From Zancudomyces culisetae (Eukaryota; Kickxellomycota; Harpellomycetes; Harpellales; Legeriomycetaceae): DNA of 35,157 nt. Positions 8,983-19,588 of the stretch are shown in pieces; within the stretch, counting starts at the first letter, position 1; every line of letters begins with the position of its first letter. Location of the stretch: assembly GCA_001969505.1 (NCBI GenBank), contig LSSK01000639.1:1-35157 (forward strand). Reading direction: 5' to 3'. The notes beneath the pieces were generated by a model. That model worked only from the letters and a program-made list of their open reading frames with translations. It did not search any database and was not told the DNA's origin. The translations under genes and the position numbers were made by a program.

Positions 8983-10071
8983 CTAATTCAAATCCATTTC
9001 CTCTTGTCTATGAATTCTTTTGTATGGAGGTTCAAACACTCCAAAGTTATTTACATTTGATGCATGTTCCCAATTTGACGCCTGTCGATCTTGCAAAGCA
9101 TGTGTATCTGTTTGTGCAGAATGATTGTAAATGGTCCGTTTTGAACCAAAACAAATGGGTCCGTTCATACTTTCACTAAAACTAGCATACATGTCTTGTT
9201 GATTTCTCGCGTATTCGGTTTGTGAGTCACCCACAGACATACCTACTATTTCTTCATAGGTAGGTAAATGCTTTTTGTTGCTGTTTTTCAATGAAAAAGT
9301 GAATTTATCAGAAAGATTGCCTACTGAGTCCACCTGATCTACTCCTTTATCGCCTGCAAGGTGCTTCCTCTGTTCAATCTTATTGTCATTTGGCTCGTTT
9401 ATGGAGGCTGTTTGGTTTCCTGTTTGATTTGGATTTTCAGTCCCCAGATGCCTAAGCTCCGGTCGGCTACAAGTGCAGTTTTTATCAGTGTGTTTGCAAT
9501 CATTTAAGTCTAGCATCTTGGTGTCCTTTTTTTGAAAAAGCTCCTCCGCATTCATTTCAGTTCTGTTTTTTCCTCCTTGTAGGTTATTTGCTGTTTCATT
9601 CGGACCTATAGAATTTCTGGACAAATGGAAAATCCCTGTAGTATCTTTATAATCACATCCCTTTTTCCTTGTATTTTCGTTATTTAATCTATTTTCTCTA
9701 TCCTCTTCACGGGACTTACTATACTTATTTATAGAGTTCGTCTCGCTTTTATTTTTCTTGCTCTCTGCCCGCGATTTGCTTTTTAAAACAAAAAAAAGAA
9801 TCGAATCGATGTCTATCCATTTCTTCCCATACGAGTCTGTTACAAAGTTTACTTCAATTTCCGGCCTCAGTTGATTTTTGGTTACGTCATCAAGCTTTTC
9901 AAGCTCGGCAATCTCGCGGTCCACTTGAAAATGCTTTATAAAGTCATCAATGCAGTCGTTGTACCCCAGTTTATAATTGTTAATCGATGCCTCATTTGCA
10001 TCTCTGTATAACTGCGTGACCGCCGCAGCTGCCGCTCTAAACGAATTTGGTAATGTGTCCATTCTCCCCAC
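8983..10071 (-). CDS. HAPSTR1/DUF4588-like protein (tentative)
   Basis: The product is 362 residues long. Its N-terminal helical segment (residues about 9-47: SFRAAAAAVTQLYRDANEA, then YKLGYNDCIDDFIKHF) resembles the pattern of the HAPSTR1 (C16orf72/TAPR1) family, where an aromatic-rich start is followed by an AATAVTxLYK-type helix and a GYQxG-type turn. Human HAPSTR1 is a nuclear stress-response factor that works with the ubiquitin ligase HUWE1. Here the long remainder is hydrophilic, Asn/Lys/Glu-rich and probably disordered, with a basic patch at about 112-140 (KSKSRAESKKNK) that could be a nuclear signal. The C-terminus has FEPPYKRIHR. The family link rests on one short segment read by eye. 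The alternative is an unrelated disordered protein. Confidence 0.5.
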   Translation of the reverse strand: MGRMDTLPNSFRAAAAAVTQLYRDANEASINNYKLGYNDCIDDFIKHFQVDREIAELEKLDDVTKNQLRPEIEVNFVTDSYGKKWIDIDSILFFVLKSKSRAESKKNKSETNSINKYSKSREEDRENRLNNENTRKKGCDYKDTTGIFHLSRNSIGPNETANNLQGGKNRTEMNAEELFQKKDTKMLDLNDCKHTDKNCTCSRPELRHLGTENPNQTGNQTASINEPNDNKIEQRKHLAGDKGVDQVDSVGNLSDKFTFSLKNSNKKHLPTYEEIVGMSVGDSQTEYARNQQDMYASFSESMNGPICFGSKRTIYNHSAQTDTHALQDRQASNWEHASNVNNFGVFEPPYKRIHRQEEMDLN

Positions 10072-12099
10072 CTTAAAGGATGTATAATTATCGCCTCCTG
10101 TAAGCCGTTTATTAACTATTTACTATAAACTTGGTTTAAGGGAAACCAGTAGTGTTTAATTTTTATTTTTATTTTTATTTTGGTCGTTTTCCAACTAAAA
10201 CGTTTGCTATTTGGAAAAAAAAATTTTTTTACGCGTTTTTTCCCGATACTTAGAGACCAAAATCAAATAGAACAAGATGAACAAATATGCACAGGACAAT
10301 AATCAGAAATCTTCAGTAGGGAGCCTGTTAACAAAACCTTGCTGACCTAAGCAAGTTTTTATTTGAATTCCAAGCTGTGATGTGAAAGATAGCAGAGTTT
10401 AAATCTCTTTACATTTTATAAAGCCTCAAAATAGTTTAAAAATAAATCAAAACGGTGGATGAAATGGTGATTGAGGAGCAGAACTCTCCCGTTAATTATT
10501 CCTGCATTACACTTTCCTTTTTTTATTGTATCCGAATAGAACTGTTGAATGTGTAATCACTTGGTGACTGCGCTAGATAAGAGCAGAGGGGTTGATAGGG
10601 GTCGAGTCTTACCAACAACCACAATGGCTGACTATATCGCTTCTGCGGTTTAATCTGTTTCTATAATTGAAAGTATATAAAAATGTTAATTCTACCAAGA
10701 AATACCTGCAATTTTAAGGTATTCTAAATATTATTTAGGACATACTTTCCCCCGAAAACATGTTTGGGAAATAATGAAAGTATTAGCGATAAAAAAGTGA
10801 ATCATGTGTTTAGTAAAGATAAGATAATCTCATTTTTTAGAAATCGCTTTTTTAAAAAAAGGTCACACATCCCTCCCTACCATGCAACTTTCAGTGATGC
10901 AAAATATGATCATTACATATATGAGCACACTTTTCCTCTGGTAAATGTCACCAAAAAGACAGGAAAAGGTAGTTTATATACATCTGAGTGCCGATAGGAA
11001 CAAGGAAATATTGCAAAAATCATGTGATATGTGCAATAACGAATAAGTCTGTCGGTTTGAACGAGTATGGTGTAGTATTCAGCAACCTTCAGTTTTTTCT
11101 TTTTACCCACTTAATTTTTTCTAGGTTCAACACAAATGCGATCCACACTCTATAGCTTAGTTATTCTCATACCACACGCTTTTTCCAAAAAAAAAGATCT
11201 TTGTTACTTTCAACAGGTTAGTTGCTCGCCCCGAGCATGTCCGCGAACGAAATAGTTTTTTTTTGTTTTAGATAGGATTTGTAGGCTGAAAAATCCTTTT
11301 GGAGCACTCACATCTGCTTCCATTAATAAGAAATCTCTGAACCGATTATCTTCGTTGGTTGATCATCCATTTAGAGAAAAAAAAGAGGGGGTTGCCAGTT
11401 CACTCTATCAGAAAAGCTTACGAAATGTATTTATTTGCTGTAAAACAAGTGGTATCATGGTATGCTTTTACTTTGAACAATGCGTGGCTGTCAAACATGT
11501 ATATATTCACTACTCGGGTTCTAGAAAAGCGTAAACAAAAGTAGTGATAATCAATGATGCTACTGATACTATCTGCAAATAGGAGTTCTATAAAACTCAA
11601 ATTTTGCATGCAGAGGCTCTTATAGGCGGGGGTAATTTTTCTTGGACTTTCTAGTGCTCAGGTTCCTCCCATCACTAATCGCAATGTAGAACACCCAGTG
11701 GACGTAGAAATTTTCTCACATTCACGCAGTCTATTGGGTTTGTTGTTTATAGTTACGCAATCAGCTTGTAATACCACTTCACGTGATAGTTACTCCCCCT
11801 TCCCCAATGGAAGAATACTCCCCCCCTCCTCTCCTCATTTTTTCCCCAAAATCGTGGAAATACAGGGCCCAGAAAAAAAAGGAGAGAAGAACCTCATCAA
11901 TAAACAAGTGGTTGTTTTGTCAATTAATAATGGCTGCAAATACATCTATGCATCATTTCATACTTTTATGTTTTAGCTCAGAACGTCAATTAATCTTAAT
12001 CCTGCTTTACAAAAAAAATATTACTCTATACTGCAGTATAATAACTTTATAAGGTCATTCTATTGTATATGTGTTGTAATATACTTGTGTACTTGAAAG
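10072..12099. other. 2-kb spacer; possible small or spliced gene not resolved
   Basis: The spacer holds an ATTTTT repeat (about 10157-10181), a short perfect hairpin with six-bp arms CTTGCT/AGCAAG (about 10341-10358), and another with TGCTCG/CGAGCA arms at 11223-11237. An open frame at 10764-10997 (77 codons, plus, no ATG at its start) follows a possible TTTAG acceptor at about 10738 and could be an internal or last exon, but no convincing upstream exon or homology was found. Frames at 11359-11544, 11698-11976 and 11783-12052 look like chance. Confidence 0.45.
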
Positions 12100-14460
12100 A
12101 TGGCAACGAATATTTCAACCGATAAGGGCGTTAACGTAGAGGACAGCACGAATAAAGTAGATGTGGTAATGAAGACGCCTGGAATAGTTTTTACTATGCC
12201 AGAATTTGATAGTGATCATATGTCAACCAAAGGAAGAATGGTAGCAGGTGCGTTGTATTAAAATTTACAGATTTTTTATCTCTTGAGCATATATACGATA
12301 TCAACATATATTACTTATTTTGAACCAGCAAGTGTCTTTGGAGGTATACGAAGAGAAATAATGAGGATATATTTGTCGTAACAATATATTCATGCTTTGA
12401 AATTTTTCTAGTATTAGTGCGTAATGACGATAAGTGTTCATTTATAAATATAGACGTTTCACCTCCGCTAACATTTACCCCGAAAGAAAGTGAACTCTTC
12501 ATCAATATCGAAAAAAACATTCCAAATGTCGATTTCTTAAAAAAATTTCTTCTTCAAGAAGGTAGGCTCGACCTAGATCATGCAATACGAATTATCCGCA
12601 CGGCATCAAGTATTATGCGTGAAGAACACAACGTTGTACACACCACTCAGCCTGTTGCGAGTAAGTCGACAACAGTTATTAATATTCTTAAGGTGTTGAT
12701 ATCGTATTGCTATATTATTGTTTCGTTTTATTATTGTATCAAAAAGAAGAATCAAAACTAAACTGACACTCTTGTTGTATACAACGCATGTACTAGTTTT
12801 TGGTGATATACTCGGTCAATACTACGATCTCGTAAAAACATTGGATATAGCAGGTGACATAAACGACACAAATATGGTTTTTTTGGGTAACTATGTCAAT
12901 CGTGGCTACTTTTCTATCGAGGTAACACAAGAATAGCACCATCTTGTCGAGTATACAAAAATATAAAGGAAACATTATAATAACGCGCATACTTTGATTT
13001 TTTTTAGACGATTTTGCTGTTATACTCACTAAAAATCAACTATCCAAACAAAGTTCACCTTCTCCGAGGGAATCACGAGTGCAAAATTATGACCGAGCGG
13101 TTCACGTTCAAGCTTGAATGTTGCAAAAAATACAACATATCGCTATACGAGGAGGTTGTTAGCTCTTTTTATAACATGCCTCTTGCCGCCATAGTTGATA
13201 ATTCAGTGCTGTGTGTGCATGCTGGAATAGGCCCTGAAATAAAAAAAATAAACGATATAGAAAAAGTGCATAGATACAAAGAAATACCAATGTTTGGTAG
13301 ACTTAACGATCTGGTGTGGTCAGACCCCAGTCCAACATACAACTCAAAGATGCTTGTCGGCAATGAAAGGCATATCAGTGAAAGAGACTTTGAGCCCAAC
13401 ACAATGAGGGCGTGCTCTTATTATTATAGTCATTATGCTGCATTCAACTTCCTTAAAAAAAACAAGCTAAAGTTTATGGTCCGTGGTCACCAGATACTCA
13501 AAACCGGTTACAAACTACACAGAAAAACAAAAGAGGGACATCACTCTATTATAAGCCTCTTTAGTGCACCCAACTTCCTAGACGTGTTTGGGAATGAGGG
13601 TGCCTTTCTTTTTTATAAAGATAATGAGGTAAACTTAAAAACTTTTACTGCAGTGTCAACCAAGACATACTGGCTTCCTGGGTTTATGGATGGGTTCACT
13701 TGGTCATTGCCGTATATTGGCGAAAAGGTGACTGAGTTTTTGAGTGCAATATTAAACGTTTGTAGTCCTGAAGAAGTAGAAAAAGGCATGATCAGTCTAA
13801 GTGTAGATGGTAATGATTTAGAGTCTACAACAGATTTCGATAAGTCAGGTAAGAGTGATGGTACTCATGCCACATCCTCTGAAGAAGAAAGTGATAGTCA
13901 AGGTAAAAACATATATTTTTTTAAAAGTCTGTTGTGTTTGCGCTTTTGTCTTTATATTTTATTGAGGGCTAATGCCGACTTGAACCCCCAGCTCGAACAT
14001 GCATTTCTTACGCTTAAACAAATTTATAGCTTCTGAAGGAGACGCTGAAGATCCAAGCGAAAGGCCAAGCTCGAGAAAAGCTGTCAATAAAGTCAGGAGG
14101 GAAAACATGCGTAAAAAGATCTTTGCACTGGGAAAGTTTACTAAAATGTTCGTGTCCATAAGGGAGGATCGGGAAAACATGGGTGAGCTCAGAGAACTGA
14201 TAGAAAATACGAGAGCTAGAAGTTTTAACCTAACAACCGGTGTGGCAACACTGAATCATTCGGCTACAAGTTTCGAAGATGCATTAAGGTGGAATCGGAA
14301 AAATGAAATGATGCCAGCAAAACGAGATGGACAAAGCTACCTTGAAAATCTTAATGGACCTCACGAGCCTGAAGAAGACTATGAGGAGAGGGACTATTTT
14401 ACAGAGTCCAGCAAGAGTGATGGTGGGTCTGGTTCTGATACCGCCTCAACATTAGGCTAA
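12100..14460 (+). CDS. Calcineurin A (PP2B catalytic subunit) paralogue with replaced active-site residues; five or six exons
   Basis: The exons are 12100-12247, 12412-12660, 12797-12921, 13008-13902 and 14030-14460, and the splice phases agree throughout, giving 615 residues. A 15-bp exon at 12329-12343 is possible. The order is calcineurin A-like: N-terminal arm, PPP phosphatase domain ([19 protein letters not shown] to [14 protein letters not shown]), calcineurin-B-binding helix ([18 protein letters not shown]), basic calmodulin-binding stretch ([20 protein letters not shown]) and an autoinhibitory segment ([21 protein letters not shown], shortened here to its ends TSFEDAL and MMPAKRD). 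Calcineurin is the Ca2+/calmodulin-activated Ser/Thr phosphatase that dephosphorylates Crz1/NFAT-type factors. Here GDIHG reads GDILG (Leu138), and GDYVDRG reads GNYVNRG (Asn164, Asn167). RGNHE (His197), CVHAG (His245) and RGHQ (His335) remain. Loss of a metal-ligand His and two Asp points to a pseudophosphatase that may still bind calcineurin B and calmodulin. Confidence 0.9.
12329..12343 (+). other. Candidate 15-bp microexon in the calcineurin paralogue
   Basis: Between exons 1 and 2, the sequence TTTTGAACCAG|CAAGTGTCTTTGGAG|GTATAC has a good acceptor and a good donor. It keeps phase 1 on both sides and would insert A-S-V-F-G. It would split a 164-bp intron into 81- and 68-bp introns, sizes closer to the others in this window (72-136 bp). 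Without it the frame is also open, so it may be skipped or not used. Confidence 0.35.
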
Positions 14461-14692
14461 TATGTGGATATTCCGGGGAAAAAAATAATTTTTTTTTTGA
14501 AAGGGCTGTTTTTAATGGTATAGTGGCAATAAGGCTAGCAGAAAAATAAATAAATGTAGATAGTTTAAACATGGGAATGGTATATTTGATAGTAAAGAGA
14601 CTTAACAAAAACAGTAAAGCATGTTGTTTTTCCAAAAAATAAATAAATAAAAGTATGCTTCGAGAACAAAAAAGTTGTAATACTCATAAGTG

Positions 14693-17600
14693 CTAACACT
14701 GGTGAAAAGGATTGTTCTTCAGCTTTTGGAGAAAAATATCCATATAGCGTTTTGGTATAATTCCATAGAGTTTATCATATCCGAGAGATGAACAATTATA
14801 GATACAACATAAGAGTAAAGTAAGCAGGTCTGATAGCTCCGTGATGGAAATCCGAGATATGCAGCTCGGGTTAAAACTGCTGTTGAATAGCTGAAATGTA
14901 TCTGGAAAACCACTGCTACCAACTATAGCCCCTTTATCCAGTGAAATGGGGCTATCTATTGTGTACATACTACTATTACCTGACAGCTCTACTGAGCATA
15001 TTCCCAATAGCACCTTTTTCAGGGCATCAACACAGGGTATACCATTGATGCTTATACTAAAAATACAGTCCCTGGTTGCGTTGGAAACGTTTATACAGTT
15101 ACAAAGAAGTTTTGTAGATAACAGCACGATTTCTCTAAGCTTACAAGATAAATACTCGGTAATAGCAGTCTTTTTGTGGGTGTTTATAGGCGTAGTGATG
15201 TTGGGTTGTTGAGACGATGTTTCTAAGCATGAAAAGAAGGAAATCAAGTTTGGGGAGAATGGAAGAAACAGTGATTTGCATATCGATTCAAAACCTGTCG
15301 AATAAATAATTGTATCCACAGAGCTTGAGGATGAAAATGTCGTAAACAGAAGGAGGTCCAGAACACAGGAAATCAAATCAGCGAGTTGCGGCAAAAGGTG
15401 GAACGATGTACCTGAGATATGCCCTACATCTTTTCCAAAAAAGTGATCTGAATGTTTTTCTATAGAGTGCATTATTAGATATTCGGTGGTATCCAGTAGA
15501 TTAAGCAAAATAGCAGACTGGGCTTCGACTGAGGTGCTATTGACATCCAAACAGTTGAAGTGGATTCCATATTGAAGGACTCTGAACGACATTTGTAAAA
15601 TAATCAATAAATTATCGTTTATTCTGTAAAAAGAGTGTTGGTGCGGATCCCAGAAGCACTGCAAAGAAGATACGTGGTCCAACCATTCAGAAACCCATTT
15701 GGTTAGCATCAGCTCAAAAACAGCAGAAATGGTGCCTGACTTATAAAGTTCTGATTTTATCATGCTAGAAAGTGCAACAGCCGCCGGTGCCTGGTCTTGT
15801 ATAACGCTGTTGATAAAATACAGCGAAAGAAAGTCTAAGCTAATGGTACTTGACGCCTCGATGGAGAAAACGATTCCATTGTTTACCATGACTTGTCTGG
15901 AAAGGCGGCTCATTTCCTGACCTTCCGATGAAGTTGAGAGGTGGAACATTTCAACTATTTGTTCAAAGACTCTGTGATCTAGCAATAGTGAATAGGTAAA
16001 CTCGGGATTGTGCTTGAAGGACAGTGTTAAAAAGACGACGTACAAAAAATGAATAGTTGTGGATGCATACTTTTTGCTTTGGTAGTTAGATGTTGATTGT
16101 TTTGCAAGGGCGGATCTTATAGCGTTGAATAGACCAGTGCTGTCATTTGTGTTTTGATATATTGTTTTACAGAATACAGTGTCTTGCATTTTTCGTAGTA
16201 GCTCGTATGAACACTCAGCTATGTCGTTGGATACATCTCCCATAAAAAGCATTCTTTTCATCTCTTCTATTGTTAACCGACTCTCACTTGTTTCTGAGGC
16301 ACGCAGATGTGGTTTTTCATTTTTACATTCATCCTGATTCCAGTCATCACTCTCGTATCTATCCTCCTTATTACTGCTGGCATTGGTACTTTTTTCAGTT
16401 TGCTTGTAAGAGGCGGGTATAGCAAGTTTATCATCATCAGGCTCATTAGCTTCGGTACTGATAGCTTGAGAATGCCAAACACTACACCCGGATCCGGTGT
16501 TGATGTCAAACTCAGAGTTCACGCTCATATCCATACCCACTACCGTTTCTGACGCTATATCCTTGCCATGTACCATCGAAATGTGTCGAGTTGAGTTTGA
16601 GTTTGAGTTTGATTTTGATTTTGACCTTGCGCCGTATGTATGTGAGCTTCTCTTTTGAAGTTTGGAGGTGGTTGGTGACTCAATAACCAATGTAGCTGGT
16701 AATTTATTGACATTCATGGTGCAATTTGCTTGGTCATGTCCGTAATAAAACAACTTTTGTCCTTTAGTCCTATGTAGCTTGCGGTTTTTTGTGTCGAGCC
16801 CAAGCCTTCTACCTGAGACAACTGTATTTAGCCTGGTTGAGCGAGTCGGTGTATTGCTTCCACAGTTAAAATTATATAAATGAATGGAACGACCTCTGGT
16901 GTTTAAGGTTTCCTTGCCTTTCACTCTGAGATTTAGTGTAATGCCCTTTTCCAAAATCCCAGTGCTCCGCCTTCTGTTAAGCTTCTTCAGTCCAGCGTAA
17001 TGCTTATAAAGATTGTTTTTAAGTTTAAAAAGCCTTGACGCTCTGTTATTGACACCAGTTAAATCTGATTCCTCTGAAGGCGGCCCTACACATGCTTTTT
17101 CTTTTCGCTTTTCTAACTCGTTGTTTTCTGTGGTGCCTTCTATAATATATTCATCATCTGACAAACATTCTGGCATCCACATCAAGTCATTTTCTCGAAC
17201 TTTCCAGATAGCTATATCGGGCCAGTTTGGTAAATTGTTTTCTCCGTATTTTCTCTCGAACAATGCCGTTTTTTTCGAGTCGCTAAACGCCCGCTCTCCT
17301 GTTTTCTTTAAAATTTTGTTGGTTGTATCATAATTTGTAAAGGCAGGCGATATCAGTGGAGGAGGTTTTTCAGGATCTATGCTTGTATGACAATTAACTG
17401 TTTCCTTGATGCTGTTTGCAACCTTTTTCTCAACCCCTGCTTGTCTTTTAGTAATTGTTGTCTCTTTGTTGATATCCTTTAACCCGGCATTATCCTCTAT
17501 TGTAACATTATTCAAATAAAAGCTCGTTAATATTAATATGTGCAAAAGGCAGAGCTGTCCATGTGAAATTTGGTATGGACGAAAAGGATGTAAACTTACG

Positions 17601-17981
17601 CAAATCAGGGACAAATGTCAAATTTGTTGTTTCTTGAGTATTGTGGCATCCAGTTCCATTTACCCGACCTTCTGTTTTATCCACTGAGAATATGTTTTCT
17701 GTACTTTTTTCTTGTTGGGGATTTTCAGAAAGCTGGTTCTTTAGATATATTTTATTTTCAAAGGGTTCGAAATCGCCCTTGTCGTTTTTTCCGTGGTTGG
17801 ATTTATCGTCATTACTAGGACTAAACTTCGTATTGCTTTTATTTGCTAGAGTTGAAATCAATCTACTGAATTCTCTCCCTTTGGATGTATTTTCAAGTAG
17901 TTTAAATGACAACCTCCGGTGTCCATACAGGGATGGTTGTTTTTTAGGCGTGGAACACCCAAAATGTCGACCATTGTCCAT
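14693..17981 (-). CDS. Large helical protein, WAPL-like (cohesin release factor) candidate, two exons
   Basis: The exons are complement(17600-17981) and complement(14693-17496). The 103-bp intron (17497-17599) has a GTAAGT donor and AATAG acceptor and joins in phase 1, giving 1061 residues. The first half (about 1-520) is polar and basic and probably disordered, with RS/NS-rich stretches and a SHTYGARSK patch resembling the TYG-R-S motif seen in fungal Wapl N-termini. The second half (about 530-1061) is rich in amphipathic helices, starting with RLTIEEMKRMLFMGDVSNDI and AECSYELLRKMQD. This fits the WAPL pattern of a helix followed by an E-Y-LL-GL-type turn and ARM-like repeats. WAPL/Rad61 opens cohesin rings on chromatin. 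The match is distant and by eye; another ARM/HEAT protein is possible. The gene is real: long frame, clean splice site, and convergent with the calcineurin paralogue (232-bp gap). Confidence 0.75.
16591..16624 (-). repeat. Hexameric coding repeat (TTTGAG/TTTGAT) in the WAPL-like gene
   Basis: About five 6-bp units encode a run of alternating Ser with Lys or Asn (SKSKSNSNSNS) within the disordered half of the protein. It is likely a slippage-prone linker. Confidence 0.8.
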
Positions 17982-19588
17982 ATTCGGGTACCAGCGCAGT
18001 AATAAATAAGTCTGTTATAGTTCCAGTCATAAATTTATGGCTATGTTTTATATATCTATATAATTATATATTTCGAACCTTCCCCAGCCATCACTCCAAA
18101 TAGCAGCTTTAGTTTTTTGTTTGTTTTTTTATTAGCTCCTTTTTCTGTTAAATACCAAAAGCAACTAATTGGAAAATGTGTTTATTGTACACGAAAAAAC
18201 TACATTTAATTTGCTCATTGAGATAATAGATTTGCTAGGATTAACACATCATAAAATCTCAATTTCTTATTTGCTTTATGATGGAGAAAATAAACAATAG
18301 ATACACAATTGTAAAAGCATGCAGTGCTAAAATAAATTGTTATAGGAACAAGAAAATGGATAAGGTTGTAGGATAAAGGTTGTAGGATAGATAATATAGA
18401 ATATGATAAAAACAAAAACAAAAAAGGTCAAAGTCACAACATGGCTCAAAATAACCAAATAGGTATCTTCACCAATATACCATTGTCTTGGAGCGGTCAA
18501 GATAACTATGAGCAGCAATATTTGGAGGATAAAAAATGGTGATGGTATTGCCTCTTTACAAGTGGTAACTGTAAAAATATCGTAATAGCTGGAGACCCTT
18601 TTAAAATTTTAATTAGGTAGCATCATCTATATTGTATTTTTACAAGTAGTATGTCCCATTTAGTGGCACAAGTATATAAGCTGTGCTGCGTTGTATTATT
18701 TGGTTTTATTTTTCATTGTCAAAGCGTGAAATAGCGAGCTGGTGAAGATCGTGTGCATGTTTTTATTTGGGTTATGGCATGCTTTTACACAATTCAAAGC
18801 ATCGTCAGGGTTATTGGAAAAACAGAGTATTGTTATCTTTGCACATTTTGTAATAGAAGCTTTTTCATTTGTTTTTTGCCCTTGTCATAAACTAAAATCA
18901 CAACATATACTAATTTGACACGCTTAAAGCCCTGATCATACTGTTAAAATGATCTTGCATGGCACATGCGTGAATGACAAGGATATAGTAACACGGAGAA
19001 GCAAAGGAGAAGGAAAGAATAAGTCGAAGAGTTGGTCTGTGTGAATACATTTGGAATTTATAATCACACCCAGCTTGTTATTGGTGATCCAGCTGTATTT
19101 ATGTTAGTACATGTGGTTTGATCTATACCCGTGGATAGAGTGTATATGGTATTAATCTTGCCTATAACCAAGCGGCCTTTTGTTTTTAGTGTTACCCATA
19201 GTTGGTACTGTGAACATATTTTCTGCTTATTTTTTTTTTGGCTTGAAGATGTTTGTGTGTACCACCAGATTTGAAAAATAAAATGTGTATGAAATGTGAT
19301 TGATTGATGGAAAATTTTCGTTCAATTATCAACGGCGATTTATTGATAACCATAAGTAATAACGTTCGGTTCTCCGACAATTACAGCTCTTTTATATCCA
19401 AGTTTACACTCAGTTTGTGGATGAGCTTTGTTTTGCATTTGGTTTTGCTTTTCCTTGTGATTTAGAGCAACTCTTTATAGTGGGAATGTAGACAAAAACG
19501 AAATACAATTTATCATTATTTTTACTGGTGTTATTTAATAACAGCCAAGTCTAAAGATGACGATGTGAGAATCTATTTTCATTCCTAC
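17982..19588. other. Spacer (left part); one weak small open frame
   Basis: The segment is A+T-rich. A short direct repeat (GGATAAGGTTGTA, then GGATAAAGGTTGTA) lies at 18358-18384. A TATATAAG element at about 18672 precedes an ATG-initiated frame of 59 codons at 18757-18936 (product begins MFLFGLWHAFTQF), which could be chance. No protein domain, tRNA or canonical snRNA was recognised. Confidence 0.5.

Noticed and set aside
10590-10615. tRNA B-box-like GGGGTCGAGTC
   Set aside because: No T-stem pairing, no A box at the right distance and no acceptor stem.
17497-17614. Start of the WAPL-like protein at the Met at 17614
   Set aside because: This segment is the intron; the exon at 17600-17981 joins in phase with good GTAAGT and TAG sites.
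18061-18085. tRNA B-box-like GGTTCGAAAT on the minus strand
   Set aside because: The flanking bases cannot form a T stem, and no A box or acceptor stem is present.
18903-18995. U6 snRNA-like words (ACATATACTAA, then GCATGGC and ATGACA)
   Set aside because: The essential ACAGAGA box is missing and the spacing is wrong. U6 is too conserved for such a partial match to count.
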